The notes: generated from the letters alone by a model not told the origin. Positions 1 to 9,385 are shown, counted from the first letter of the stretch. The stretch: DNA of 64,000 bases from Pseudomonas sp. ADAK18 (GCF_012935695.1 NZ_CP052859.1:67001-131000); one strand, 5' to 3'. Made by a program: numbers and translations.

Positions 1-1
1 C

Positions 2-241
2 CTGCAAGTGTCTCTTGGGGAGTGCGTGCTGCACCTGTCGGAGCATCATGGCGATTGCTCACCGGGTGCGGCGGTGCGGATTCAGGCGCAGGGACTGGAG
101 GCGTACCAGCAGCAGTTGCTGGCCAAGGATTACCGCTATGCCAAGCCGGGGATCGAAGAGACGCCTTGGGAGTCGCGGGAGATGAGTATCAGCGACCCGT
201 CGGGCAATCGGTTGGTGTTTGTCGAAGAAATCGAAGGCTGA
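2..241 (+). CDS. Glyoxalase/bleomycin-resistance fold protein, C-terminal part
   Basis: The gene enters from outside the window, so only the last 79 codons are visible. The segment reads as the end of a vicinal-oxygen-chelate (glyoxalase) fold, with a VSLGECVLHLSEHHGD strand near the beginning and the closing MSISDPSGNRLVFVEE strand. That last pattern (DPxGNxLxFxE) is typical of the C-terminal strand that supplies a metal-ligand glutamate in glyoxalase and bleomycin-resistance-type proteins. Substrate and partner cannot be told from this fragment. It could be a dioxygenase-like, lyase-like or binding-only member of the superfamily. Confidence 0.8.
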   Translation: MQVSLGECVLHLSEHHGDCSPGAAVRIQAQGLEAYQQQLLAKDYRYAKPGIEETPWESREMSISDPSGNRLVFVEEIEG

Positions 242-270
242 CTACCTTCGGTAGAGAGGCAAGTATGCCC

Positions 271-380
271 GTAGCAGTTGTCGAGCCTTAGCGAGGCTAC
301 GTCGGCCACACCGCAGGCAAGCCAGTTCTCAGAACCGAGTTGCCTGCGACGCAGCCTCGCCAAGGCTCGACAGCTGCTAC
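271..380. repeat. REP doublet (REPIN-like inverted pair)
   Basis: Two imperfect palindromic arms face each other. The left arm begins GTAGCAGTTGTCGAGCC at 271 and the right arm ends GGCTCGACAGCTGCTAC at 380; about 45 bases separate the cores. The arrangement matches Pseudomonas REPINs. No gene is visible here. Confidence 0.75.
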
Positions 381-462
381 GGAAGAAGAGGCGCACTTAG
401 ACCCAGCCCTTTCAAGTTCTTTGAAAAAACAGTTTTTCGGCTAATACCGGTCAATTAGGGCC

Positions 463-619
463 GAACACTGACCTTGTAGCGAGGGGGCTTGCCCCCGTTG
501 GGCTACGAAGCAGCCCTAAAACCTGCCTCTTCGGTCTTCCTGAAAGAAAGCAGTCGTTTTATCTGGGGCTGCTCCGCAGTCCAGCGGGGGCAAGCCCCCT
601 CGCCACAAGGTCAGTGTTC
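463..619. repeat. REP doublet of a second family (GAGGGGGCTTGCCCCC core)
   Basis: The outer arms GAACACTGACCTTGT (463-477) and ACAAGGTCAGTGTTC (605-619) are a perfect 15-base inverted repeat. Each is followed inward by the palindromic core GGGGGCTTGCCCCC or its complement. The unit fills the gap between the glyoxalase gene and the chemoreceptor. The same core recurs singly near 57215. Confidence 0.8.
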
Positions 620-667
620 ACTCTCCAAATGCGGCGGATTTTTCAAAGACCTTGAAAGGCATGGCAC

Positions 668-2587
668 TTAGACCCGGAAGTGGCTCACCATCTGCTGCAA
701 CTGCCCGCCCAACCGCGCCAGTTCCACACTGGACTTGGCGGTCTCATCACTGGCCGCCGCGGTCTGTTCCGACACGTCACGCACGTTGACGATACTGCGG
801 CTGATTTCCTCGGCCACGGCGCTTTGCTGTTCGGCAGCAGCGGCGATCTGCTGGTTCATCGACTGGATGTTCGACACCGTGCGGGTGATGTTTTTCAGTG
901 ATACACCGGCCTTGCGGGTCAGTTCGACACTGCTGTCGGTGAGGTTGCGGCTGTTGTTCATCACGTTGGCCACTTGCTGGGTGCCGTTCTGCAAACCGGC
1001 CACCAGGCCTTCGATTTCTTCGGTGGATTTCTGCGTGCGCTGGGCCAGGCCCCGCACTTCGTCGGCCACCACGGCAAACCCACGACCGGCTTCGCCGGCG
1101 CGCGCCGCTTCAATCGCTGCGTTGAGGGCCAGCAGGTTGGTCTGTTCGGCCACGGCTTTGATCACGTCCATCACGCTGCCGATCTTGCTGCTTTCCTGTT
1201 GCAGCAAGGCCATGGCGTCGGTGGAGCGTGCCACTTCTTCGGCCAGGCGTTCAATCTGGGCGATGGCTTCAGCCACGACCTTGTCGCCCGCACGGGCTTC
1301 GCCGTCGGCGGCCGAGGCGGCCCGAGAGGCTTCTTCGGCATTGCGTGCCACTTCCTGCACGGTGGCAGTCATCTCATGCATGGCGGTGGCCACTTGATCG
1401 GTCTCGATCTTTTGGCTGTTGACGCCGGCGCTGGTCTGTTCAGTGACGGCTGACAATTCTTCGGCAGCGCTGGCGATCTGGGTCACGCCGTCGCGGATAC
1501 CGGTGATCAACTCGCGCAAAGTGCTGCCCATGCGCTGGATGCCTTGTTGCAACACGCCGAGTTCGTCGCGACGGGTCACTTGGATGGTGTGGCTCAGGTC
1601 TCCGGAGGCAATGCGTTCGACCACGGCCAGGGTGTCGCGCAGCGGCCGGGTGATCTGGCGAGTGATGATCAGCGCGGCGATGATGCCCACCAGCAATGCC
1701 AGGATAGTGCTGATCAATTGCAGGCTGCGGGCCTGGGTACTTTCCAGGTCGCGGCGCTCCAGCTGGATGTCGTACAGCTTGTCGCTGATGCCGAGGATAT
1801 CGGCGCCTTGTACGGTCATTTCCTGGCGAGCCAGAACGATATTGGCGCTGGCGGCCTTATAGTTTTGCAGTGCGCTGCGATAGGCGCCAAGGGCGGTCTC
1901 CAGCGAGTTCAGTTGGGTTTGCTGGGTGGCGCCAAACACGTTGCCAAGGTCTTTCAGGCCGTTGATGGCCGCATCGACCTGCGCTGCTGCGCGAGCCTCG
2001 GTAGCGGCATTGGTATCTCCGGTGTAGCCACGTACTTCATAGCGGGCGCGTTGGAACTGTTCCTTGGCGTCGGTGATGGCTTTGAATTGGTCAAAGCGGT
2101 CATCACTCAGCGGCATCTGGCGCACATGGGTGTCCAGCGCGTCAATCAAGGCACCGGCCGCATCAGCACGGTCACCCATGGCTTGGCGTGCGGCGTTGCC
2201 GGCACGGTAGGCCTCGCGCATTTTGTTCAGGGACTGCTGGTAGGCGGTGATGACGCTTTTCTGTTGGTTGAGCAGCTTGAGGTTTTCCGGGCTCTTGAAA
2301 CTGGTCAGCAGCTTTTGCTGTTGCGCGACAAAACCGTCGAGGCTGGTCTGTACGTTTTGCGCCACGGTTTCGTCGCCGTTGGCCAGCATGTACTGCAGGC
2401 GAACAATGCGCAGCTTGGTCAGCGAGGCGTTGAGCTGGGTGATGTCGCTCATCCAGTTGCTGCGGTCGATCAACCCGCCGAGGCTGGTCCAGCCGGTGAG
2501 GGCCAGGATCGAAGTCAGGAGCAGGACCAGGCCGAAGCCCAGGCCCAGCTTCAGGTTGACGCTGATGTTGCCGAACCAAGTATTCAT
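668..2587 (-). CDS. Methyl-accepting chemotaxis protein, HBM-type sensor
   Basis: A 639-residue transmembrane chemoreceptor. A first membrane segment (about 12-32) is followed by a roughly 250-residue all-helical periplasmic domain, long enough to be a helical bimodular (HBM) sensor like McpS. A second membrane segment spans about 289-309, then a HAMP domain (about 308-360), then the cytoplasmic signalling coiled coil. The hairpin tip carries the conserved [19 protein letters not shown] motif that contacts CheA and CheW. HBM receptors of pseudomonads usually bind TCA-cycle acids, but the ligand cannot be read from sequence. A strong GGAGG lies eight bases before the ATG. The gene stands alone, as many Pseudomonas receptors do. 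Confidence 0.93.
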   Translation of the reverse strand: MNTWFGNISVNLKLGLGFGLVLLLTSILALTGWTSLGGLIDRSNWMSDITQLNASLTKLRIVRLQYMLANGDETVAQNVQTSLDGFVAQQQKLLTSFKSPENLKLLNQQKSVITAYQQSLNKMREAYRAGNAARQAMGDRADAAGALIDALDTHVRQMPLSDDRFDQFKAITDAKEQFQRARYEVRGYTGDTNAATEARAAAQVDAAINGLKDLGNVFGATQQTQLNSLETALGAYRSALQNYKAASANIVLARQEMTVQGADILGISDKLYDIQLERRDLESTQARSLQLISTILALLVGIIAALIITRQITRPLRDTLAVVERIASGDLSHTIQVTRRDELGVLQQGIQRMGSTLRELITGIRDGVTQIASAAEELSAVTEQTSAGVNSQKIETDQVATAMHEMTATVQEVARNAEEASRAASAADGEARAGDKVVAEAIAQIERLAEEVARSTDAMALLQQESSKIGSVMDVIKAVAEQTNLLALNAAIEAARAGEAGRGFAVVADEVRGLAQRTQKSTEEIEGLVAGLQNGTQQVANVMNNSRNLTDSSVELTRKAGVSLKNITRTVSNIQSMNQQIAAAAEQQSAVAEEISRSIVNVRDVSEQTAAASDETAKSSVELARLGGQLQQMVSHFRV

Positions 2588-2848
2588 CGAATTCCTCCAG
2601 GAACAGATTGCGTGACATCAGTTGCTGGAAGTTCGCCCAGCCGATGGATAGTCAGGAGGTATCGGCAGCCTTGGCGAGAGCTGAAACGGTTTTTTTGCGA
2701 AGGTGGGGTTCACGGATAAACGGTTGTGGGTGGCAAGCGCCCGAGGGTGGACGATGCTGGCGATAGCGGTTCTCATCGGCAGGCAATGCCGTTAGAGTAC
2801 CGCCCGCCCGAGAACTGAGTCCCGGGCTTTTGCACATGGAGTTTTACC

Positions 2849-3184
2849 TTGAACCACGTCAGTAAAATCGCTGCTTCCCTGTTGTTGGCCCTGGCTGTCA
2901 GTGGCTGTACCGGTACCGCGATGAAGACCCAGCAACTGGATTCGAGCCAATACACAGTGATTGGTCACAGTGAAGCAACGGCCACCGGCGTACTGCTGCT
3001 GGGCGTTATCCCAATCAAACAGAACAACCGTTTCGTGCGCGCTCAAACCGCTGCCATCCAGGCCAAGGGTGGCGACGCGATGATCAATACCCAAATCCAG
3101 GAAAACTGGTTCTGGGCATGGGTTCTGACCGGCTACACCACCAAGGTGTCGGGTGACGTGGTCAAGCTGAAAACCGCTCAATAA
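2849..3184 (+). CDS. Small lipoprotein, function unknown
   Basis: A 111-residue protein with a lipoprotein signal peptide: a charged start, a leucine/alanine-rich core and the lipobox LAVSGC, placing the acylated cysteine near residue 20. The start is TTG, supported by GGAG seven bases upstream; no in-frame ATG precedes the signal peptide. The mature part has the segments VIGHSEATATG and GVIPIKQNNRF and a tryptophan-rich NWFWAWVLTGYT segment near the end. I do not recognise a functional family. It is monocistronic and closed by its own terminator. Confidence 0.8.
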   Translation: MNHVSKIAASLLLALAVSGCTGTAMKTQQLDSSQYTVIGHSEATATGVLLLGVIPIKQNNRFVRAQTAAIQAKGGDAMINTQIQENWFWAWVLTGYTTKVSGDVVKLKTAQ

Positions 3185-3189
3185 GAGCG

Positions 3190-3220
3190 CGAAGGAGCGC
3201 TTGTTCAAGCGCTCCTCTCT
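3190..3220. terminator. Rho-independent-like hairpin between convergent genes
   Basis: A perfect 9-bp stem GGAGCGCTT/AAGCGCTCC (3194-3202 with 3207-3215) encloses a GTTC loop. It sits in the 38-base gap between the lipoprotein gene and the convergent glycosyltransferase gene and probably serves both. The T tract is poor on either side. Confidence 0.65.
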
Positions 3221-3222
3221 GA

Positions 3223-4680
3223 TCACTGCTCGACAAGGAAATAAGGCTGACGGTTCACCGCCATCGCCTTGACCACCTTTACCGGTACGCCCAGGCGTTC
3301 GGTATTGTCCACCAGGGCGATGTTGCCCGGCTTGGCGGCGAGGTAGCTTCTGAGCTCCGACTCCGTCTGCAGAATCGGCAGGTACGCCTGCATATAGAAC
3401 ACTCCGGCGCCCGCGATCCGCTCGTTCGGTTGATACAGCGCCACCTCTTTCCCCTCGGCTTGCAGCGCCTGGATCTGGCTGATCACTGGCACAAACGATT
3501 GGCGTACATCGGCCTTGGGCGCAAACCAGAACGCAGCGATCAGGTAGCAGGCAATCACGAAGGTGAAGAAGCCTCCCACCAGTCCCCAACGATGGCCGTA
3601 GACGTGTTTGGCGAAGTGCGAGGTTTGTGTGCGGCCTTTCAGCCACTCCAGCAGTACCGCGCCATATTCCGCCGCGAGCACAGCAGCGGCAGGTGTCAGC
3701 GACATCAGGTACACCGTGCGCTTGCTCGACGCAAACGTCAGCAGGGTGAACTGCGCCACCAGCCATACACTGAAGAACAGCCGGTAACGGTTGCGCATCA
3801 GGCTTTTACGGAAGTGCCACAACCCCAGGTACACCAGGATGTTCCAGGGCAAAAACGCTTCGGGCAATTTGGCGAGGTAGTAGTAGAACGGCTCGTAGTG
3901 ACCGGCTTCGACGAAGGAGCCGTCGAAGCGTCCGACACTGTTGGTCAACAGCACCTCGCGAACCGCCTGCATGCCATCGCGCTGGAACAGAAAGCCCAGC
4001 CAGATCATCAAGGGCAGCAGGGCCAGCAGCGTGAACAGGCCCGGGCGAATCCAGTCGCCAAGCTTGAGGCGTTTATCCATCAGGCTGGTACAGGCCAGGT
4101 AGGCAAAGATCACGATGCCCGGCATCGCCAGGCCCAGCACGCCTTTGCTCAATGTGGCAATCAACATCCCGAGGGTAAACAGCAGCCAGGTGCCGAGGTT
4201 GGAGGCCGAACGCTCAGACTCGGGGCGATTGGCCTGATAAAACGCCAGCAGGGCCATGGTCACGCCCAGGCTGAGCAGCGCATCTTCACCGACCCCACGC
4301 ACGTTGCTCCAATAACTGCCCATGGTCGCCAGCATCAGCCCAGCGACAAAGGCCAGGGTTTTTGGCCGACCAAACTTGCGCAACATTCCGTACAGCAGCA
4401 TCACGCTGAACAAACCGGAAAACGCCGACGCCAGGCGTACCGCCCAGGTGGTGCCGCCAAACAGGCGAATCGCCCCGGCGTCGATCCACAGGCTCAAGGG
4501 TGGTTTTTCCAGGAAGGGTTCGCGAAACAGCCGAGGCACGACCCAGTCGTTATCCAGGTGCATGGCCATGGCGATCCCGGCCACCCGGGCTTCGGTCGAG
4601 CCTTGCAACTCGTGATTGCCGAGGGCGAAGAAAAACAGCAGAGCAGCGAGCAGGAGCAGCAGCGGAGCAGAGCGCGTCAT
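3223..4680 (-). CDS. ArnT/PMT-family glycosyltransferase (polyprenyl-phosphate sugar donor type)
   Basis: A 485-residue polytopic membrane protein. After a first membrane helix it has the loop GNHELQGSTEARVAGIAMAM, matching the ArnT/PMT region where an acidic-Glu-Ala-Arg motif binds the lipid-linked sugar donor. A second loop motif, REPFLEKPPLSLWID, is equally typical of bacterial GT83-like enzymes. About a dozen hydrophobic helices follow, then a periplasmic C-terminal domain. The ATG at 4680 was chosen because the helix begins there; an ATG at 4731 would add 17 non-hydrophobic residues. These enzymes move a sugar from an undecaprenyl carrier to lipid A or another acceptor. No lipid A modification operon lies next to it, so the acceptor is unknown. 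Confidence 0.85.
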   Translation of the reverse strand: MTRSAPLLLLLAALLFFFALGNHELQGSTEARVAGIAMAMHLDNDWVVPRLFREPFLEKPPLSLWIDAGAIRLFGGTTWAVRLASAFSGLFSVMLLYGMLRKFGRPKTLAFVAGLMLATMGSYWSNVRGVGEDALLSLGVTMALLAFYQANRPESERSASNLGTWLLFTLGMLIATLSKGVLGLAMPGIVIFAYLACTSLMDKRLKLGDWIRPGLFTLLALLPLMIWLGFLFQRDGMQAVREVLLTNSVGRFDGSFVEAGHYEPFYYYLAKLPEAFLPWNILVYLGLWHFRKSLMRNRYRLFFSVWLVAQFTLLTFASSKRTVYLMSLTPAAAVLAAEYGAVLLEWLKGRTQTSHFAKHVYGHRWGLVGGFFTFVIACYLIAAFWFAPKADVRQSFVPVISQIQALQAEGKEVALYQPNERIAGAGVFYMQAYLPILQTESELRSYLAAKPGNIALVDNTERLGVPVKVVKAMAVNRQPYFLVEQ

Positions 4681-4850
4681 GGATTCAGGCCACCGTGGGC
4701 AAGGGACCGTTCGGGGGAGCAGTCCGGGCAATCGGTGAGTATACGAGGGCGATTCTTAACAATTCGTGAATGAGTGATGGGTTTTTGTGAGGTTGGCCTT
4801 CATGCCGATCAGTTAAGCGAAGGCAGAGCGTCAATACAGCGAAGATCAAA

Positions 4851-4953
4851 GGTGGGAGCTGGCTTGCCTGCGATGGCGTCGGTACTGCAAACATTGATGT
4901 TGCCTGACCCACCGCCATCGCAGCCTCGCTAAAGCTCGGCAGCTCCCACATGG
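4851..4953. repeat. REP doublet
   Basis: The arms GGTGGGAGCTGGCTTGCC (from 4851) and GGCAGCTCCCAC (to about 4949) are inverted, each with an inner CGATGGCG/CGCCATCG arm. This is the widespread Pseudomonas TGTGGGAGC-type REP pair in REPIN arrangement, in the gap between two minus-strand genes. Confidence 0.8.
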
Positions 4954-4979
4954 GATTGCCTTCGTTTGCTTGACAGTGG

Positions 4980-6002
4980 CTAAGGCAACTTCAGGCTGGG
5001 CAACGCCGCCTTGCCGGATGCCGACAGCACCGGCGCCAGTTGGTCCCAGGTGAAACTCAACTCATTGTCGCAACCGTCACCTGTGGCCGGGGTCGAGAGC
5101 TGCAGGCCTTGGGTGTTGAAGCTCAGGTCGAAAGTCGAATAGCTGGTGACCGCCGGGCAGCCTTCGTCCACGGTGGTTTGCTTTTCCAGCCAGGCGCTGA
5201 ACTTGGGTGACAATTTCACTTCGCCGGAGTAGGGGTCATACCACTCCTGGCGACCGCCGAGCCAGGTCCACGGATCTACGCTTTCACCGGTTTGCAGGTT
5301 CCAGGTGTGCAGGCCCCAACTGATGCCGTTGCGACCGAAGCCTGCGGTCCAGCGGTAGAACTTGATGGTGATCCACTGGGACGACCAATACGTGGGCTCG
5401 ACCGTGATTTCGCTGGTGTTGGCGGAACCGTTACTGCCCAGGTATTTACGGCGCTCGCTGAAAAACGCTGTCTGGCCTTCAGGGCTGACGGCCAGGCGTG
5501 CCAGCTGCTGATTGATCTTCTTGATCGCCGGGCTGTCACCCTCCAGTTTGAAGGTGACTTGGGCGCCTTGGGTCTTAACCTGATAGGAGTGTTCGCCGAA
5601 GGTTTTTTTCTCCACTTTGACGGGGAGTGCTGCTGCTTCCATTGGCGCGTTATAGGCGTCGCTGCCACAGCCCTCGGTGCTTGCCCGTTTCAATGCCAAG
5701 GGTAACGACGTGCCGCCTGCGGCCTTACTCCAGGTTCCCGTCAGCGTATCGCCCTGGGGTTCGTCCAGCTGCCAGAACCCGGTTTTACCGTCTTCCGCCC
5801 AAGGTTCACCGGCCTTTTCTTGAGCCAGTTGGATCGGTGCGAGGAATCGCTGGTAGTAGTAACTGCCGCCGGTGTCGGGTGCAGCGTTGAAACAGGCGGT
5901 TATCGGTGTTTTGCCGAGTGTGCCTTGCCAGACGCCAGCGAGGTCCGCATGGGCGAAGGTCGAGACGGTGGCGAGGGTCAGAAGCAGGGCGGGCTTGAGC
6001 AT
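4980..6002 (-). CDS. Secreted hypothetical protein
   Basis: A 340-residue protein beginning MLKPALLLTLATVSTFAHA, a clear Sec signal peptide cleaved after AHA. I place the start at 6002 and not at the upstream ATG (6080), because the longer form would bury the signal peptide behind 26 residues. The mature protein opens DLAGVWQGTLGKTPITACFN, which suggests a small beta-barrel or lipocalin-like opening repeat. It contains paired cysteines that could form disulfides in the periplasm. No catalytic motif is recognisable. It is transcribed away from the glycosyltransferase and ends close to a REP pair. Confidence 0.75.
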   Translation of the reverse strand: MLKPALLLTLATVSTFAHADLAGVWQGTLGKTPITACFNAAPDTGGSYYYQRFLAPIQLAQEKAGEPWAEDGKTGFWQLDEPQGDTLTGTWSKAAGGTSLPLALKRASTEGCGSDAYNAPMEAAALPVKVEKKTFGEHSYQVKTQGAQVTFKLEGDSPAIKKINQQLARLAVSPEGQTAFFSERRKYLGSNGSANTSEITVEPTYWSSQWITIKFYRWTAGFGRNGISWGLHTWNLQTGESVDPWTWLGGRQEWYDPYSGEVKLSPKFSAWLEKQTTVDEGCPAVTSYSTFDLSFNTQGLQLSTPATGDGCDNELSFTWDQLAPVLSASGKAALPSLKLP

Positions 6003-6098
6003 GAGGTATCGGACTTCCGGTTGTCTGATCGTGTGGGTTTCAGGTGCTGCTGGAACTGCGTCGACTATAACGGTTTGCAAGTGTAGCTACATTGAAGA

Positions 6099-6125
6099 CG
6101 AACGATCCGCCGGCCGGATCGTTCG
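6099..6125. terminator. Perfect hairpin downstream of the reductase-M24 gene
   Basis: The arms CGAACGATCCG (6099-6109) and CGGATCGTTCG (6115-6125) form an 11-bp perfect stem with a five-base loop. It lies 17 bases after the stop of the minus-strand fusion gene and just upstream of the next minus-strand gene. The T tract is weak, so termination is likely but not certain. Confidence 0.55.
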
Positions 6126-6141
6126 CCTTGGATGCGTTGTT

Positions 6142-7821
6142 TCAATGGGGCGTAGCGGCTTCTGCGATCAGAATATCCTCAAAGAACGCGCCGACCGCTT
6201 CGGTGGGGTGACACAACTGGATTTCCAGAACCCAAACCATCTCGCTCGGCACGATCTCCAGTTCAGCCAGTTTCGTATCGCCAAACAACGCGTGGGGGAA
6301 ATCGGCGATACGGTGCCCGGCGAGATTGCGCTCCAGCTCCCAACCTTTTGCGGCCGCGCTGTGCTGAGCGAAATCGTACAGCTCCTGGCCAGTCAGCCCG
6401 CGGTGCCAGGCTGCGCGGGTTTCGTCGAATACTTCATGCAGCGCTTTGACGCACGCCTCGTATAGCGGGTGCTCGCCAAACACGAAGGTGTCGCCATAGT
6501 CGCCCTCGTAACCGTCCCACACCGGGCCGAGATCGACCACAGCAATATCGGTCACGCGTAACGTGCGCTGCGGATCGATACCTTGGCGTGGCGTGCGAAT
6601 GGTGTCTTCGCCAAACCGGATATAGGTCGGATGCCACGTGTGGGAGGCGCCCATGATCTGCAGCTGTTGATTGGCCATATCGATGGCTTCGGCTGTGGTC
6701 ATCCCGACGCGCAGTTGACTGGCAATCGACGTCAAGGCGCGTACCGACTGCTCGCGGGCCGCCAACATGCCGTCCAGTGAATAGCGCGGGCCGACTTTTT
6801 CCCAGACCGGATCCAGCGGTTTGGCTCCCGACGCGGGTTGCGACAGGCCACTGGGCACAAAGGCCTCAGCGACAAAACGGTGAGCCGACAGGCCCGCCGC
6901 AAGGCATTGTTCGCGGACAGTGCGGATCATTGAGCTGTTCCCGCAGGCGTAGACCTGGGCATCCGCCCAACGATGCCTCTGCCCTAGCGCAACCTGCTGC
7001 ACCTGGGCTTCGGAGGACAAGACCGCGTGCCAGGAAAAACGCGGGTGCGTGGTGATGGCCTGGTCGAGGAAGTCGCGGTCGTAAAAATCCGCCGGCCATG
7101 AGCCGCCCCAATACAACGTCACCTCGGCATGGCGCGCCAGCGCGCTCAGCAGCAGCGGCTTGACGCCTGCATAGCCGGTTCCGGTGGCGAACAGTACGAC
7201 CGGGCGATCATCATCGTGCTGCCAGGTACACGCGCCGAATGGGCCTTCCAGCGTGAGCGCATCGCCCACCTCCAGTGTCGCCAGCCTGCGCTCGGAGAAC
7301 AGCCCACCGCTGACCCGGCGAATATGAAACACCAGTTGGCCGTGATCCTGTGCCGGCAGATTGGCAATCGAGAAGCAGCGGCTATCGCCCTCATCGAGGC
7401 GAAACTTGACGTACTGACCGGCACGCACCTCAAGCGTCTCCAAGCTGTCGGGCTTGAGCACCAACTCGGTGATATCAACGCTCAGCGCGCGTTTACTCAA
7501 CACGTGTGCGGTGACTTCCAGCGGCGGTGTGTCCAACGACCATCCGGGGATTTCCAGGCGCATATCGGCGCAGGCATGGCTCTGGCACAGCAGCAATTCA
7601 TCGTCGGCGAGGGGATAAGAAGGGGCTGGGGCGCCTGGCAGCAGAATTTTGTCACGGTATTGCCCGCCCATGACTTTGACCTTGCACGAACCACAAGCAC
7701 CCCGACGGCACGAGAATGGCACCGACAGCCCACTGGCGAGCATGGCGTCGAGCAGCAACTCTTCACCGGCCTCGAAGGTTTTGCCCGAGGGCGACAATTC
7801 AATGACATGGCGTGTGTTCAT
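6142..7821 (-). CDS. Fusion: 2Fe-2S/FAD/NAD(P)H reductase joined to an M24 metallopeptidase-fold domain
   Basis: One uninterrupted 559-residue frame. Residues 1-95 are a plant-type 2Fe-2S ferredoxin with ligands C38, C43, C46 and C79 (CRRGACGSC...LLCQ). Residues 100-205 are an FAD domain (RCFSIANLP, LEGPFG). Residues 206-320 are a nucleotide domain (FATGTGYAGVKPLL, VYACGNSSMI). This order is that of the reductases serving Rieske oxygenases and of the CDP-glucoseen reductase type. A linker of about 25 residues leads to an M24 pita-bread domain (about 345-555). All five metal ligands appear present: D430 (VVDLGP), D441, H503 (AGHRI), E533 (LEIQL) and E548 (FFED). No oxygenase subunit lies nearby. 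The gene is divergent from a MocR regulator, 79 bases away. The substrate is unknown; M24 relatives include aminopeptidases, creatinases and ectoine hydrolases. Confidence 0.88.
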   Translation of the reverse strand: MNTRHVIELSPSGKTFEAGEELLLDAMLASGLSVPFSCRRGACGSCKVKVMGGQYRDKILLPGAPAPSYPLADDELLLCQSHACADMRLEIPGWSLDTPPLEVTAHVLSKRALSVDITELVLKPDSLETLEVRAGQYVKFRLDEGDSRCFSIANLPAQDHGQLVFHIRRVSGGLFSERRLATLEVGDALTLEGPFGACTWQHDDDRPVVLFATGTGYAGVKPLLLSALARHAEVTLYWGGSWPADFYDRDFLDQAITTHPRFSWHAVLSSEAQVQQVALGQRHRWADAQVYACGNSSMIRTVREQCLAAGLSAHRFVAEAFVPSGLSQPASGAKPLDPVWEKVGPRYSLDGMLAAREQSVRALTSIASQLRVGMTTAEAIDMANQQLQIMGASHTWHPTYIRFGEDTIRTPRQGIDPQRTLRVTDIAVVDLGPVWDGYEGDYGDTFVFGEHPLYEACVKALHEVFDETRAAWHRGLTGQELYDFAQHSAAAKGWELERNLAGHRIADFPHALFGDTKLAELEIVPSEMVWVLEIQLCHPTEAVGAFFEDILIAEAATPH

Positions 7822-7900
7822 AAAGACCTCGGGGGTGAATGAGGTTTGATTGTTGCGCTAGACTTAGGACCATTAGAACCTCCAGTTTTGGATATTTCAG
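7822..7900. promoter_or_regulatory. Divergent control region, fusion gene / MocR regulator
   Basis: Seventy-nine bases separate the two divergent start codons, the usual place for a MocR-type regulator to bind. GGACC-AT-TAGAACC at 7867-7880 and GGTCC at the regulator start are possible half-sites. No convincing -10/-35 pair was found by eye, so the assignment rests mainly on geometry. Confidence 0.4.
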
Positions 7901-9385
7901 ATGGTCCAGATGCGCAAATGGCAACTCCTGCTCAAGCTGGATGGTGCTGAGTCCCAAGCCTCGTATCGCAAGATCGTCGAAGGGCTGGTGAGCGCGATTA
8001 TCGACGGTCGCCTGCCGCCCGGGACGCTTTTGCCCGGGACCCGGGAAATGGCGCGGTTGCTCGACGTCAACCGCAAGACCGTGATCCTCGCCTATGAAGA
8101 AGCCATCACCAAGGGCTGGCTGGTCAGCGAACAGCGTCGAGGCACTTTTGTCAGCGCGCAGTTGGCAGCCGCAGCCACTGCCCGAAGTGAACCGCAGTCT
8201 TTCGCGTTAGAGCTTCAGGCACAACCTGCCGTTGCGTATTTTGCCCAAAACGACCAGATGACCGCCTTGCAACATCGGCCCGAGGTCCTGTTCTTCGATA
8301 ACGGCGCCTGTGACCACCGTTTGCTGCCCCAAGCCCTGTTGCATCGCTACTACCGCAGAGCCCTGCGCAGCAGTTTTGCCTCCAATACCGTGCGCCACGG
8401 TAGCGAGGGCACCAGTTATGAACTGCGTAAAGCCCTGGCCGAAATGCTGCGCAACAATCGCAGCCTGGCCGTGGGTGCCGAACATATTTGCCTGACCCAG
8501 GGTGTCCAGATGTCGCTGTACCTGACCGCCAGTGCGCTGCTCAAACCCGGTGACGTGGTGCTGGTAGAGCGCCTGAGCTACCCGCCGGCGTGGGAGATAT
8601 TCCGCAAATTGGGCGCTCGCCTCGTGACCGTGGACATGGACAGCGAAGGCTGCCGGGTCGATCACATCGACGAGCTGTGCCGGCTCCACAACGTCCGGAT
8701 GATCTATGTCACTCCCCATCACCAGTTTCCGACCACCGTCAGCCTGCACGCCGAACGCCGGCAACAATTGCTGGCACTGGCCAGGCAGCACGACTTTTGC
8801 GTGATCGAGGAAGACTACGACCATGAATATCACTTTGACGGCCGGCCCTACGCACCCCTCGCCAGCGACAGCACGCAGCGGCATGTGATCTATATCGGCT
8901 CATTGTCCAAATCGCTGGGGTCGACCTACCGCTGCAGTTACGTGGTCGCGCCGACCGATGTGATCGAAGTGCTCAACCGCAACGCTGCGCTGGTCTTGGG
9001 ACAGGGCGATGCCGTCACGCAGCAGATGCTGGCGGACCTGATCAATAACGGTGAGCTGAAGAAACACCTGCGGCGCGTGACGAAGGAATATCGCCTGCGT
9101 CGGGAAACGCTGCAAAAGTGCTTGCTGGAAGGGTTTGGGGAGCGGATTTCAATTCGCGAGCCGGAAGGCGGATTGGCGCTTTGGGTGCGGTTTGAGGCTG
9201 GGGTCGATGTTGATCAACTGGTGCTGCGGGCGTTGGAATATGGGTTGGTGGTGCGTAGCGGTCGACTGTTTTCTCCTGTGGATGAAGCGGAGAACGCGTT
9301 GCGACTGGGGTTTGCTTCGTTGAATCGGGAGGAACTTCGCGAGGCTGCGCGACGGTTGGTGCGGGCGGCGAATCAGCTCCAATAA
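7901..9385 (+). CDS. MocR/PdxR-family transcriptional regulator (GntR helix-turn-helix plus aminotransferase fold)
   Basis: A 494-residue regulator. Residues 20-85 are a GntR-type winged helix (GRLPPGTLLPGTREMARLLD, then VNRKTV). A linker leads to a fold-type I aminotransferase domain. The PLP lysine is K337 in YIGSLSKSLG, and upstream VTPHHQFPTTVS and IEEDYDHEYHFDGRP are typical of the family. These proteins bind PLP or a PLP-amino-compound adduct and control adjacent genes, often for amine or amino acid catabolism. Because it is divergent from the reductase-M24 fusion, it probably controls that gene. An alternative start lies at codon 4; the first ATG is kept because GGA lies about 11 bases upstream. 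Confidence 0.92.
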   Translation: MVQMRKWQLLLKLDGAESQASYRKIVEGLVSAIIDGRLPPGTLLPGTREMARLLDVNRKTVILAYEEAITKGWLVSEQRRGTFVSAQLAAAATARSEPQSFALELQAQPAVAYFAQNDQMTALQHRPEVLFFDNGACDHRLLPQALLHRYYRRALRSSFASNTVRHGSEGTSYELRKALAEMLRNNRSLAVGAEHICLTQGVQMSLYLTASALLKPGDVVLVERLSYPPAWEIFRKLGARLVTVDMDSEGCRVDHIDELCRLHNVRMIYVTPHHQFPTTVSLHAERRQQLLALARQHDFCVIEEDYDHEYHFDGRPYAPLASDSTQRHVIYIGSLSKSLGSTYRCSYVVAPTDVIEVLNRNAALVLGQGDAVTQQMLADLINNGELKKHLRRVTKEYRLRRETLQKCLLEGFGERISIREPEGGLALWVRFEAGVDVDQLVLRALEYGLVVRSGRLFSPVDEAENALRLGFASLNREELREAARRLVRAANQLQ

